From positions 7,444,580-7,508,579 of the forward strand of contig NZ_AP025018.1 in NCBI RefSeq assembly GCF_019977735.1: a stretch of DNA of 64,000 bases. The letters are read 5' to 3'. The notes under the pieces were generated by a model. It made no database searches. It saw only the letters and a program-made list of their open reading frames with translations, and was not told the origin of the DNA. Origin of the DNA: Calothrix sp. PCC 7716 (GTDB lineage Bacteria; Cyanobacteriota; Cyanobacteriia; Cyanobacteriales; Nostocaceae). A program made the translations under genes and the position numbers. Of this stretch, positions 1-8,451 are shown one piece after another. Within the stretch, counting starts at the first letter, position 1. Every line of letters starts with the position of its first letter.

Positions 1-68
1 TGTTTCTAAAGTAGATAGTTCCGAGATACTCATGGGTTAATTTAATTAAGAATTAAGAATTATTGTAG

Positions 69-115
69 GGTGGGCATTGCCCACCAAAACCCGAATGTGG
101 TGGGCATTGCCCACC
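69..115. repeat. Pair of GGTGGGCATTGCCCACC palindromes
   Basis: Two identical 17-bp palindromes (69-85 and 99-115) lie 13 bp apart, ending one base before the stop codon of the tldD-like gene. Each can form a 7-bp GC-rich stem with an ATT loop. They may help end transcription from the leftward gene, though no T-tract follows. Short hairpin repeats of this style are common between genes in filamentous cyanobacteria. Confidence 0.75.
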
Positions 116-1558
116 TTACGCACCTCCACCAAAGACTTCAACCGAAGCAAACACACAAACAGGAGATCCATGTCCTACCCATATTGCCTGATTTGGTTCA
201 CCTTTGCCGCAAAATGGAGTGCCATACATTTCCCAAGTTGGGGCGCCACCTACCTTAGATAAACTTCCCCAAAATTCCGGAGTGGTCGCGCGATAGTTAG
301 GATTACGAAGCGTTTTGGTTAATTTACCATTCTCAATGAGCTTGGCATACTCACAGCCAAACTGGAATTTATAACGACGGTCGTCTATCGACCAAGAACG
401 GTTCGATTCCATGTAAACGCCATGTTCGATATCTTTGATAACATCATCAAATGTACCTTCACCCGGTTCCAAATTCAAATTTGCCATGCGGTCAATTGCT
501 GGACGGTTCCATGAACATGCACGCGCGCAAGCAACACCAGGAATACCCGCTCGTGCTTGACTTTCTAAACTACCTACACCTCGTTGCAGTACTCCTTCCT
601 TAATTAAATACTCCCGTGTAGCAACGGCGCCTGTATCATCAAAAGCATAACTAGCTATTTCACCTGGAACAGTTGGGTCAAAGGTGATATTCATCAACTT
701 AGAACCATAGACCAAATTACCAAAATCGCTTTTCTTAACAAAACTACCACCTGCGTAATTACGTTCATCCCCTAATATTCGGTCAATTTCTAGCGGGTGC
801 CCTACACTTTCGTGAATTTGTAGCATCATTTGGTCAGGCGCCAAAACTAGATTAGTACGAATATCAGGACACTCTTCGGCGCCAAGTAATTCGATAGCTT
901 CCTCACCAATACGCTGTACACGATGCCAAAGCTTATCATCTTGAAAACGTTCTAATCCACCTTGATATGTATGTGCTTGCCAACCGTTACTAGTACGCTG
1001 TTGAACTACTCCATTATCTTGGGCAGTTGTACCATAATACGTACTAATAAATAGAAATTTTTGATATACTTCGGAACCGTTGCTGCTGACAAACCAAGTT
1101 TCTCTGTCAGTAGTAACTACTTCTGCAACAGTTTGAACTATTTTGTCGCTAACTTTGAGAGTTTTGCAGGTACGGACGAGTATATCATTGATTTCTCCAG
1201 AACCGATTGCATCAAACGGCTGTGTATAAGGAGAAACATATTCACCTACCACCTTTGGACGCGCGGTTGTAGGTGCAAATTTATATACCGACCATTGTTG
1301 TGCTGAACGAGCTTGTTTGTATGCAGTTTCTGCCGCTAATTGTAAAGCATCATGTTGTAAAGAATTTGTTGCAGCATAACCAATACAGCCATCAACTAAA
1401 ACTTCAACCATTGCTCCAAGAGTGTTTGATTTGCCATTGCGCTGTGGTATTCCGTCACGAACATTCCGCGTAGCAGATGTATCTTTTACTGCTCTAATAC
1501 CAACCCAATCAGCGGCAATATCTATATTGTTTATTGCTTTTGTTAGTTCAATTAACAT
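116..1558 (-). CDS. tldD: TldD/PmbA-family metalloprotease (TldD-like)
   Basis: This 480-residue protein has the metalloprotease signature of the TldD half of the TldD/TldE family: H249-E250-x3-H254 inside HESVGHPLE, followed by the conserved ERNYAGGSFV region. The C-terminus has the family-type GTPFCGKGEPNQ segment. The length is normal for TldD (about 480). TldD proteases work with TldE/PmbA to unfold and cleave small peptides, maturing or removing modified peptides and antitoxins. No TldE partner lies next to it here. The ATG at 1558 is followed directly by good family sequence. The gene reads leftward, separated from cysS by about 150 bp, and is probably expressed on its own. The symbol reflects the HExxxH-bearing subunit; cyanobacteria can carry more than one paralogue. 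Confidence 0.9.
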   Translation of the reverse strand: MLIELTKAINNIDIAADWVGIRAVKDTSATRNVRDGIPQRNGKSNTLGAMVEVLVDGCIGYAATNSLQHDALQLAAETAYKQARSAQQWSVYKFAPTTARPKVVGEYVSPYTQPFDAIGSGEINDILVRTCKTLKVSDKIVQTVAEVVTTDRETWFVSSNGSEVYQKFLFISTYYGTTAQDNGVVQQRTSNGWQAHTYQGGLERFQDDKLWHRVQRIGEEAIELLGAEECPDIRTNLVLAPDQMMLQIHESVGHPLEIDRILGDERNYAGGSFVKKSDFGNLVYGSKLMNITFDPTVPGEIASYAFDDTGAVATREYLIKEGVLQRGVGSLESQARAGIPGVACARACSWNRPAIDRMANLNLEPGEGTFDDVIKDIEHGVYMESNRSWSIDDRRYKFQFGCEYAKLIENGKLTKTLRNPNYRATTPEFWGSLSKVGGAPTWEMYGTPFCGKGEPNQAIWVGHGSPVCVFASVEVFGGGA

Positions 1559-1670
1559 ATCAATTTATTAATTTAAGTAAATAACTATTCTTGGCGCCGA
1601 CTTATTTCCATAAGTAACAACATAAGTGCTTTTATCAAAAGTAGCAGAATTTGGCAACAAATTATGAACA

Positions 1671-1718
1671 GATGTAACGGATAATATTTCTGTTACATCC
1701 GTTACATCCGTTACATCC
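1671..1718. repeat. 9-bp tandem repeat GTTACATCC at the end of cysS, with inverted copy
   Basis: Three exact copies of GTTACATCC occupy 1692-1718, and an inverted copy (GATGTAACGG, 1671-1680) lies just downstream with respect to cysS, so the transcript can fold back. On the cysS strand the unit reads CGGATGTAA, so its TAA is the cysS stop codon and is repeated in frame afterwards. The same arrangement ends the GMC oxidoreductase gene at 5422. It resembles the short tandemly repeated repetitive (STRR) sequences of heterocystous cyanobacteria. Confidence 0.75.
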
Positions 1719-3177
1719 GGTGCCAGGTTGTACCTTCTTTGGTATCAATTAACGTGATACCTTGTGCTTGCAGTTCGTTGCGAATACGGTCGCTTTCGGC
1801 AAAGTTCTTGCTAGTTCTTGCTGCGGTGCGTTGTTTAATTAACTCATCAATTTCCGCATCGCTAAAGCCAGTACTATTAATTTCGTCAACTTCTAACTTG
1901 GCTTCTAAACCAAGAACGTGAGCGAGTGTAACTAATGTATGCCAAGCTATCTGTAGTTCTGCGGTGGGGGATTCGATTTTACCGCCATGTACTAGGATAT
2001 TACCTTCACGATTCAACTTTTTAGCTAGTTCAAAAAGCACAGCCAAGCTACCTGAAAAATTGAGGTCATCATCCCCACATTCTTCAAAGCGCTGAATTAA
2101 ACTTTTATCAAGTTGATTTTCATTATCGGTAAAACCAAGCTTTTCGCCAAACTGTTCGCCAAATAGTAACCCTTCTTTCAGAGTATTCCAACTATTGACG
2201 GCGCCTGTAATTGCTTCTTCGGTAAAATCTAATGGTTTACGGTAATGCCCCTGTAGTACAAAAAGTCTAATCGCCATTGGGTCAATAGGTTGGGGGTACT
2301 TCGACCATTTGCCATCTAGCATGTCGCGGATAGTGGTGAAGTTGCCCAAGGACTTGGACATTTTTTTGCCATCGACAACTACCATGCCGTTATGCATCCA
2401 GTAGTTTGCCAAAGGTTTATTTACGGCGCCTTCCGACTGGGCAATTTCATTTTCGTGGTGCGGAAATATCAAATCTCCACCACCACCATGAATATCAATG
2501 GTGTCACCGAACTGAGATTTAATCATCGCCGAACATTCGATGTGCCAACCAGGACGACCTTTACCCCACGGTGAGTCCCAACTAGGTTCTCCAGGTTTAG
2601 CTGCTTTCCATAAAGCAAAATCAAGCGGATATTGTTTTTTCTGGCTTTCAGGGTCTTCTACATCTACTCTACCACTGGCGCCTGCTTGCATTTGTTCGAG
2701 GTTGCGTCCTGATAACTTCCCATAAGTATGGAAACTTTGGACTCGGTAATAAACATCACCACCTGCTGCATAAGCCAAATCTTTATCTTCAAGATTCTTA
2801 ATTAAAGCTTCGATTTCTGGAATATGTTCGGTTGCACGGGGGTAATAATCCGCGTCTATTACATTCAAACGACGGATATCCTCGAAGTAGGCATCAATAA
2901 ATTGATTTGATATTGCCTCCATCGTCGAACCTTGCTCACGCGCGCGGTTGAGAATTTTATCGTCAATATCGGTAAAATTTTGAATGTAGCGTACTTGATA
3001 CCCGCGCCATTGGAGATAACGACGAAGTACATCCCAAACGATGTACGAACGCGCATGACCCAAGTGGCAGTAGTCATACACTGTCACTCCGCAGCAATAC
3101 ATTTTAACCAAACCTGGTTCAACAGTCTCAAAAGCTTCCTGGCGCCGGGTGAGGGTATTGTAAACGGTTAGGGTCAT
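1711..3177 (-). CDS. cysS: Cysteinyl-tRNA synthetase
   Basis: The 488-residue class I aminoacyl-tRNA synthetase charges tRNA-Cys with cysteine in the cytoplasm. It shows the HIGH-type motif HLGH at 38-41, the zinc-binding Cys at 28/29 just before it, a HIECSAM segment and HHENE that supply further zinc ligands, and the KMSKS loop at 272-276. Length and order match bacterial CysRS. The last residues (WHRM) end in a TAA that belongs to a tandem 9-bp repeat, so the exact C-terminus may have been shaped by repeat insertion. This is normally a single-copy essential chromosomal gene, which argues that this end of the window is chromosomal. Confidence 0.96.
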   Translation of the reverse strand: MTLTVYNTLTRRQEAFETVEPGLVKMYCCGVTVYDYCHLGHARSYIVWDVLRRYLQWRGYQVRYIQNFTDIDDKILNRAREQGSTMEAISNQFIDAYFEDIRRLNVIDADYYPRATEHIPEIEALIKNLEDKDLAYAAGGDVYYRVQSFHTYGKLSGRNLEQMQAGASGRVDVEDPESQKKQYPLDFALWKAAKPGEPSWDSPWGKGRPGWHIECSAMIKSQFGDTIDIHGGGGDLIFPHHENEIAQSEGAVNKPLANYWMHNGMVVVDGKKMSKSLGNFTTIRDMLDGKWSKYPQPIDPMAIRLFVLQGHYRKPLDFTEEAITGAVNSWNTLKEGLLFGEQFGEKLGFTDNENQLDKSLIQRFEECGDDDLNFSGSLAVLFELAKKLNREGNILVHGGKIESPTAELQIAWHTLVTLAHVLGLEAKLEVDEINSTGFSDAEIDELIKQRTAARTSKNFAESDRIRNELQAQGITLIDTKEGTTWHRM

Positions 3178-3318
3178 AGCGATTTCTGAGTCTCAACAAG
3201 AATGAGTAATAATATGTTTAGTCATTGGGACGATGCCGCCCCCGCATCCCTATGCTAATGTTTTCGGTACTATTTACGCTACAAATTTATTTAAATTAAG
3301 TTCCTTCGTGTCGCCGCC

Positions 3319-4482
3319 ATGCAAACACTTACCTCTGAATCTCAAGCAATGGACGCACCTAAACAAGGATTACCAGTAACAATTATTACTGGCTTTCTAG
3401 GTAGCGGTAAAACAACATTACTAAATCACATTTTGACAAACCAGCAGGGTTTGAAGACTGCTGTGTTAGTAAACGAATTTGGTGAAATTGGTATAGATAA
3501 CGAATTAGTAGTCTCCACCGACGAGAACATGGTGGAATTAAGCAACGGTTGTATTTGCTGCACCATCAACAGCGATTTAGTCGATGCAGTCTACAAAGTA
3601 CTCGAACGTGACTCTAATATCGATTATTTGGTAGTAGAAACAACCGGACTTGCCGACCCACTACCAGTTGCACTAACCTTTCTTGGCACAGAACTACGCG
3701 ATTTAACTCGCTTAGACTCAATTATCACCGTAGTTGACGCAGCAAATTACAGCTTAGATTTATTCAACTCCGAAGCAGCACATAGTCAAATTGCCTACGG
3801 TGACGTAATATTACTTAACAAAACCGACTTAGTAACAGAAACCAAATTAACCGACTTAGAAAGAAAAATCAACGAAGTCAAAGAAGGCGCCCGTATCATC
3901 CGCACCAAAAACTCACAAGTACCCCTAGGCTTAATACTCAGCGTCGGTTTATTCGAGTCAGATAAATACTTTGAAACCGACAACCACGAACACGACGAAC
4001 ACAACCACGACGAACACGAACACCACGACCACCACGACCACCACGACCACGAACATCACGAACACGACCACGAACATCACGAACACGACCACGACCATTC
4101 AACCTGCGGTCACGACCACAGTCACGACCATGACCACCATGACCATGACCACTCTCACCACTTAGAAAACGATGGGTTTACATCAATTTCATTCCAAAGC
4201 GATAAACCCTTCATAATTAGAAAATTCCAATATTTTCTAGATAACCAACTACCCACAAACGTATTCCGAGCCAAAGGAATAATGTGGTTTGAAGAAAGTC
4301 CCAAACGCCACATATTCCACTTATGCGGCAAACGTTTCACAATGGATGACTCTGAATGGCAAGGCGCCAAGAAAAACCAAGTAGTCCTAATAGGTCAAAA
4401 CCTAGACAAAGAAACACTACTCCAACAAATTGAAAACTGTATAACACCTTCCACAACGCGCAGTCAAGAATTCGGCAAATAA
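3319..4482 (+). CDS. CobW/COG0523 GTPase with long histidine-rich metal-binding region
   Basis: This G3E-family P-loop GTPase has Walker A GFLGSGKT (25-32), the COG0523 metal motif CICC at 78-81, and the guanine-specificity motif NKTD. A stretch of about 55 residues (roughly 224-279) is mostly His with Asp and Glu, ideal for binding zinc, cobalt or nickel. The CobW C-terminal domain follows (FRAKGIMWFEESPKRHIFHLCGKR region). Members of this family deliver zinc or other metals to client proteins. The ATG at 3319 is used; a second in-frame ATG lies at 3349 and would also leave the G domain intact. It diverges from cysS across 140 bp. I looked for a Zur-type palindrome there and did not see a convincing one, so the metal is unknown. 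Confidence 0.9.
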   Translation: MQTLTSESQAMDAPKQGLPVTIITGFLGSGKTTLLNHILTNQQGLKTAVLVNEFGEIGIDNELVVSTDENMVELSNGCICCTINSDLVDAVYKVLERDSNIDYLVVETTGLADPLPVALTFLGTELRDLTRLDSIITVVDAANYSLDLFNSEAAHSQIAYGDVILLNKTDLVTETKLTDLERKINEVKEGARIIRTKNSQVPLGLILSVGLFESDKYFETDNHEHDEHNHDEHEHHDHHDHHDHEHHEHDHEHHEHDHDHSTCGHDHSHDHDHHDHDHSHHLENDGFTSISFQSDKPFIIRKFQYFLDNQLPTNVFRAKGIMWFEESPKRHIFHLCGKRFTMDDSEWQGAKKNQVVLIGQNLDKETLLQQIENCITPSTTRSQEFGK

Positions 4483-4492
4483 TAACTCTTGT

Positions 4493-4516
4493 GGAACGGG
4501 CATCCTTGCCCGTCCC
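4493..4516. repeat. Hairpin repeat GGAACGGGCATCCTTGCCCG (copy 1)
   Basis: An inverted repeat (stem GGGAACGGGC-type, short central loop) lies 11 bp after the CobW-type stop codon. A nearly identical copy is at 5164-5187, both preceded by TCTTGT. It is placed where a transcription terminator would be but has no T-run. Confidence 0.65.
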
Positions 4517-4885
4517 CTCCCACTAACTATATGACTAAATACCAACGATCCTTGCACTAATTGTATCATTCCTAAACCAAGGAATGGGCGCTCCAATTGT
4601 GGTAATTTATCCAAGTACACTATAGATATATAGATATACGCCCACTATAAAAAAACTCTTGATACTGCACCAGTGGACTTGGGTGCGTGATAGCTAAAAC
4701 AAATTTTGCTATAAAGAAAGATTATCATAGCTTTCATGCACCATTTATATATTTGTATCTTGATACTTTGAGGTGCCATTTCCGAAGTGTTAACGCATCC
4801 TAATATAATAAAATTATATAATTAAGTTAATTTGCTTAAACGTTATGAAATTATAATAATTTTATCCTCAGAGAGGTATCATTCA
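4517..4885. other. Intergenic, no gene recognised
   Basis: About 370 bp of AT-rich sequence between the CobW-type gene and the small 63-residue ORF. I see no conserved coding sequence in it. A purine-rich GAGAGG at about 4871 serves as ribosome binding site for the following ATG. Confidence 0.5.
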
Positions 4886-5077
4886 ATGAGTCAGACGAAA
4901 TTTGAAAAAGATTTTGATTGCTTAGAATTAAAACAAAAAGCTCAAGAGGAGACGTTTGAGAATATTAAAAATCTTACTCCAGAAGAGCAAATCAAATATT
5001 ATCGCACTGTTGCCGAATCAAGTTCCCTAGGTGATTGGTGGAAGAAAGTCAAAAATAAGTCTAGTAATATTGAGTAA
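4886..5077 (+). CDS. Small hypothetical protein (63 aa), charged
   Basis: I do not recognise this gene. The ATG at 4886 is chosen because GAGAGG precedes it by about ten bases; an upstream non-ATG extension to 4832 is AT-rich and unlikely. The product is hydrophilic and probably helical (ELKQKAQEETFENIKN, then TPEEQIKYYRTVAE), with a WW pair near the end, and has no membrane segment or signal peptide. Downstream is the truncated xisH-like gene. Its size and position would suit one half of a small regulatory pair, but nothing in the sequence proves this. Confidence 0.5.
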   Translation: MSQTKFEKDFDCLELKQKAQEETFENIKNLTPEEQIKYYRTVAESSSLGDWWKKVKNKSSNIE

Positions 5078-5163
5078 AAGATACACCTGAGTTGAAAGGG
5101 AATTTAAAACTTTTTTAACCAATATTATTTACTAGGCACTGATAAAGTATAGTTAAATCTTGT

Positions 5164-5187
5164 GGAATGGGCATCCTTGCCCGTTCC
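5164..5187. repeat. Hairpin repeat (copy 2 of the 4493 repeat)
   Basis: GGAATGGGCATCCTTGCCCG-type inverted repeat, one substitution in each stem arm relative to the copy at 4493-4516, so pairing is preserved (C:G changed to T:A-compatible). Lies between the small ORF and the xisH-like remnant. Confidence 0.65.
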
Positions 5188-5226
5188 TTATAGAAGCCAT
5201 ATGGTTTTACAAAAGGCACCTAAAAC

Positions 5227-5343
5227 ATGCCACAAAAAGACGCAATACATGAAACTGTAAAACAAACACTTATTAAAGAGGATTGGGATATTACAAAAAG
5301 CGATGACCCTTATGTAATATCTTATGGGCTTAAATCAAGTTGA
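5227..5343 (+). pseudogene. Truncated XisH-like gene (N-terminal remnant)
   Basis: Only 38 codons remain, beginning MPQKDAIHETVKQTLIKEDW and continuing DITKSDDPYVISYG before TGA. This resembles the start of XisH-family proteins (element excision controlling factor, PF08814), which are normally about 135-140 residues and usually followed by xisI. The catalytic-like core and the xisI partner are absent. The frame ends close to a GTTGGGT/ACCCAAC hairpin repeat at 5361-5388, so a repeat or deletion probably removed the rest. XisH/XisI were first linked to excision of the fdxN element in heterocysts, but most family members are of unknown role. Confidence 0.7.
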
Positions 5344-5360
5344 AAACATATATTATGTAT

Positions 5361-5388
5361 GTTGGGTTACGCTGTCGCTCCACCCAAC
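5361..5388. repeat. Hairpin repeat GTTGGGT...ACCCAAC
   Basis: Seven-base inverted arms (5361-5367 and 5382-5388) enclose a GC-rich loop containing GCTGTCGC. It sits 18 bp after the end of the xisH remnant and just before the tandem repeat at the 3' end of the GMC gene. A related but longer element is at 54355-54436. Confidence 0.55.
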
Positions 5389-5411
5389 CTACTTGTTATA
5401 TTATTCCATCC

Positions 5412-5429
5412 GTTACATCTGTTACATGC
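5412..5429. repeat. Degenerate 9-bp repeats GTTACATCT/GTTACATGC at the end of the GMC gene
   Basis: Two imperfect copies of the 9-mer found after cysS (1692-1718), preceded by a half copy (CCATCC). On the coding strand the gene ends CGC-ATG-TAA followed by CAGATGTAA, so again the last residues are Arg-Met and the stop codon lies within the repeat. Confidence 0.65.
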
Positions 5430-6930
5430 GTTGCAAATGGTCTGCAACTCTTAAAGCGTTTGCCGCAATAGTCAAAGTAGGATTTATTGCCGTGCTAGAC
5501 GGGAAAAAGCTTGCATCAACTACATATAAATTATCAACATCATGCGCGCGGCAATTTACATCAAGAACACTAGTTGTTGCATCAGTGCCAAATCGACAAG
5601 TACCTAATTGGTGATTTACCACCTTTAATGGCATAGATACTTCTAATATTAGCGGAAAACCCGCACGTTGAAGATACTCTTTAAATTTTTTCTTTAAACG
5701 GCGATGTGCTTCTAAGTTATTAGGACGATATTTAACTTGGATTTTACCATTAGCTACAGTAACACGATTATCTAACTCTGGTAAATCTTCACTTTGTGCC
5801 CACCAGTCAACAGAGTGTTGAGCCATTATTTTTAATAATTGATTGGGTATAAACTTAGGAAAATCAGGACGCATCATTTCCCATTTATGTTCACCCATTA
5901 AATGTACATGTCCTAAAGGATATTCATCATCTGGAGAACCTAAGTAAAAATCATTTACCGCAAGGGTTTTTTGAAATACTGAGTTATTGGGAGTAGTAGA
6001 AATCGCATATAATTTTGTAGTATTATGCTTCATTAAATTACGTCCAACTAACCCTGATGAATTAGCTAAACCATTAGGATGTTTATCGTTTGCAGAATTT
6101 AATAGTAAAGCAGCAGAATTAACGGCGCCGCATGATACAACAACAATATCAGCGCTAAATGTAACTGTTTCCCCAGCAATTACCGTCTCTACTTCAGTTA
6201 CAGTTTTACCAGATGCATCAGTAATTAGCTTCTCGCATTTTGCACCAGTCACAAGCGTAACATTTGGATATTTCAGCGCAGGTTCAACACAACAAGTTTG
6301 TGCATCAGCTTTTGCACCAAGCAAACAAGGATAACCATCGCACGTATCGCAACGTATACAGCTACCATTTAAAGGATTTTTACTATCTCTATCAATTCCC
6401 ATTGGTAGAGAAAATGGATACAAACCTTGTTTACTCAGTTTATCTGCTACTTGTTGAATTCTAGATGTATGAGGTATTGGTGGAAAAGGATATTCACAAT
6501 TAGTAACTGGTTCAGTTGGATCTTCTCCTCGCACACCATGCACTTTGTAAATTTTCTCAGCTTCGGTATAGTACGGTTCAAAATCTTGATAATCTAAACA
6601 CCAAGCTGGAGAAACTCCTTCATAATGCTGCATTTCACGAAAATCTTCTTCCCGCATTCGCAGTAATGCGGCGCCATATACTTTAGTACTACCGCCAACT
6701 CGATGATACTGCGTTGGTTGAAACTGGTTTTGTTTGTCATCGTACCAGCGTTCTTCTGTACGATATAACGCTTCTATATAAACTTGCTTTGGGTTCCAGT
6801 TGGCTTTTTCTTTGGGAATATATTCACCGCGTTCTATAAGTAAAATATTTTTACCAGTTGACGCCAAAGCATATGCCAAAGTACCACCACCGGCGCCAGT
6901 ACCAATTATGATAATGTCGTAGCGTTGCAT
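5422..6930 (-). CDS. GMC-family FAD-dependent oxidoreductase
   Basis: The 502-residue flavoprotein has the ADP-binding Rossmann motif G-T-G-A-G-G-G near residue 10 followed by the acidic end of beta-2 (LLIERGEY). The C-terminal GMC signature DASFFPSSTAINPTLT-IAANALRVADHL carries the substrate-side catalytic region (HQLGTCRFGTD with its His). Family members oxidise alcohols, sugars or sterols using FAD; the substrate cannot be told from sequence. A cysteine-containing segment (CIRCDTCDGYPCLLGAKADAQTCC) is typical of the bacterial subgroup related to gluconate/choline-type dehydrogenases. It is followed on the same strand by nothing obvious, and lies downstream of the SDR gene, about 100 bp away, so the two oxidoreductases could share a transcript. 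Confidence 0.88.
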   Translation of the reverse strand: MQRYDIIIIGTGAGGGTLAYALASTGKNILLIERGEYIPKEKANWNPKQVYIEALYRTEERWYDDKQNQFQPTQYHRVGGSTKVYGAALLRMREEDFREMQHYEGVSPAWCLDYQDFEPYYTEAEKIYKVHGVRGEDPTEPVTNCEYPFPPIPHTSRIQQVADKLSKQGLYPFSLPMGIDRDSKNPLNGSCIRCDTCDGYPCLLGAKADAQTCCVEPALKYPNVTLVTGAKCEKLITDASGKTVTEVETVIAGETVTFSADIVVVSCGAVNSAALLLNSANDKHPNGLANSSGLVGRNLMKHNTTKLYAISTTPNNSVFQKTLAVNDFYLGSPDDEYPLGHVHLMGEHKWEMMRPDFPKFIPNQLLKIMAQHSVDWWAQSEDLPELDNRVTVANGKIQVKYRPNNLEAHRRLKKKFKEYLQRAGFPLILEVSMPLKVVNHQLGTCRFGTDATTSVLDVNCRAHDVDNLYVVDASFFPSSTAINPTLTIAANALRVADHLQRM

Positions 6931-7031
6931 AAAGTTTGTTAAGCTTTTGTAAAGATTTGTAAAGACAAGAAGAGATAAAAAGAAGGGTAGTTATAAAACT
7001 TACCCTTGTATTTAGATAAATTTGAAAGTGT

Positions 7032-7907
7032 TTAATCACCTGAAGATAATTGACCACCTGTTACATCAAGTAAGGCGCCTGTCACAAAGCTGCCGTCTTG
7101 GGATGCGAGAAATACATATGCAGGCGCCAGTTCTTCAGGTTGTGCAGAACGCTTCATTGCAGCATCAGTATCAAAATTATCAACTTTATCTGCGGGCATC
7201 GTTGCCGGAATATTTGGTGTCCACACAGGCCCAGGAACTACTGCATTGACGCGGATTTTACGTTCAGCTAAGTTGAGCGCTAATGCTTTTGTAAATGAAT
7301 GAACGGCGCCTTTAGAAGCAGCGTAGTCTATTAAAAACTCTTTACCAATTTTACCAACAATACTACCCGTGTTAATAATGGCATCACCTTCATGCAGGTG
7401 AGGAAGTGCAGCTTTTGCCATGTAGAAATAGCCGAAGACATTTGTTTCTAGAGTTTGACGAAACTGTTCTTCGGTGACATCTTCAAAACGGTCTTGACAC
7501 ATTTGGTAAGCAGCATTATTTACCAAGATGTTCAACTTACCAAACTTTTTCACAACTTGTTCAATTGCCTCATGACAAGACTTTGAGTCGCGAACATCAC
7601 CTTTAATTGTTAGACACTGCTTACCTTTGGCCTCAACAAGCGCGCGTGTATCAGCAGCATCTTCATCATGTTGATTGTAGAAGATAGCAACATCGGCGCC
7701 TTCCATAGCATAAGCGATAGCAACCGCGCGTCCAATTCCAGAATCACCACCTGTAATTAGTGCTACCTTACCCTCAAGTTTATTTGCTGGACGGTAATTA
7801 GAAAGGTCAGAATCAGGTTGGGGAGTCATATCCCTTTGACTAGCAGGATAGTCCAGTTGCAATGCTGGAATTTCCTCTGGCCCAGGACGGTATTCTTTTG
7901 CTTGCAT
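7032..7907 (-). CDS. Short-chain dehydrogenase/reductase (YhdF/YhxC-type stress SDR)
   Basis: A classical SDR of 291 residues with TGGDSGIGR (NAD(P)-binding), NNAA, the catalytic Tyr in YAASK, and the PGPVWTP segment after the fifth strand. The N-terminal extension (YRPGPEEIPALQLDYPASQRDMTPQPDSD region) is the hallmark of the roughly 290-residue subgroup related to Bacillus general stress protein 39 and glucose/ribitol dehydrogenases. I start it at the ATG at 7907, preceded by AAGGAAATT; an ORF extension to 7937 lacks a ribosome site. It precedes the GMC oxidoreductase on the same strand, so a joint redox or stress role is possible but is only inferred. Confidence 0.88.
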   Translation of the reverse strand: MQAKEYRPGPEEIPALQLDYPASQRDMTPQPDSDLSNYRPANKLEGKVALITGGDSGIGRAVAIAYAMEGADVAIFYNQHDEDAADTRALVEAKGKQCLTIKGDVRDSKSCHEAIEQVVKKFGKLNILVNNAAYQMCQDRFEDVTEEQFRQTLETNVFGYFYMAKAALPHLHEGDAIINTGSIVGKIGKEFLIDYAASKGAVHSFTKALALNLAERKIRVNAVVPGPVWTPNIPATMPADKVDNFDTDAAMKRSAQPEELAPAYVFLASQDGSFVTGALLDVTGGQLSSGD

Positions 7908-7937
7908 GATAATTTCCTTACTTAAAGATATGAACAA

Positions 7938-8451
7938 GTTTATAGAAGCACTGCTTGCAAGTGCTTGGTTACGAAAAAGAATTACCGTGCTATATATTAA
8001 GTTTTGTTACGGTCAATTAAGATATTAGTCCGTATAATAAAGCAAATCTTCCTACTTAGGATTAGTTATACCAACTATCTTAAGTATCAAAAAAATCAAT
8101 ATGTGTTTATTTAAAATCTAACCTAAGAGGGATTTTTATTATGTCGTGTAGAGACGCGATTTATCGCGTCTCTACAATATGCGCGATTTTTACAAATAAA
8201 TATGCGATTTTTATATCAATTCGCACTGAACGGTATATACTGCAAACGGGTGAAATTTGAACTTATGTCATGAGTCGCGAACGTTAACACAGTTTTCCCG
8301 GAGGGTAGCATCTTTCATATTTTGAAGCTTGTTTAAAAGTAAAGTTATAACCCGTTCTGAGTATATTTTCCTTCAATCTATGTACATTACCCAGAAAAAT
8401 CAGCTATTCTATATCCTATTAGATTAAGCTGTATTAAAAGCAAAACAAAAT
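7938..8451. other. Intergenic region holding one hairpin repeat
   Basis: About 510 bp between divergent genes. It must hold the promoters of the SDR gene (leftward) and the DUF1778 antitoxin (rightward). The only structure that stands out is the perfect hairpin at 8148-8175. No ORF of interest. Confidence 0.5.
8148..8175. repeat. Perfect 13-bp stem hairpin GTAGAGACGCGAT
   Basis: Arms GTAGAGACGCGAT and ATCGCGTCTCTAC are exactly complementary with a two-base loop. This GAGACGCGA-type hairpin is a familiar interspersed repeat in Nostoc-like genomes. Without a T-tract and far from any stop codon, it is more likely a mobile short repeat than a dedicated terminator. Confidence 0.75.

Noticed and set aside
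3178-3318. Zur or Fur box before the CobW-type gene
   Set aside because: No convincing palindromic match could be found by eye.
3971-4165. Thr/Asn-rich 64-codon frame
   Set aside because: It is the out-of-frame shadow of the histidine-rich tract of the CobW-type gene.
8148-8175. Terminator for the SDR gene or antitoxin
   Set aside because: It is upstream of both genes and has no T-tract; a dispersed hairpin repeat is more likely.
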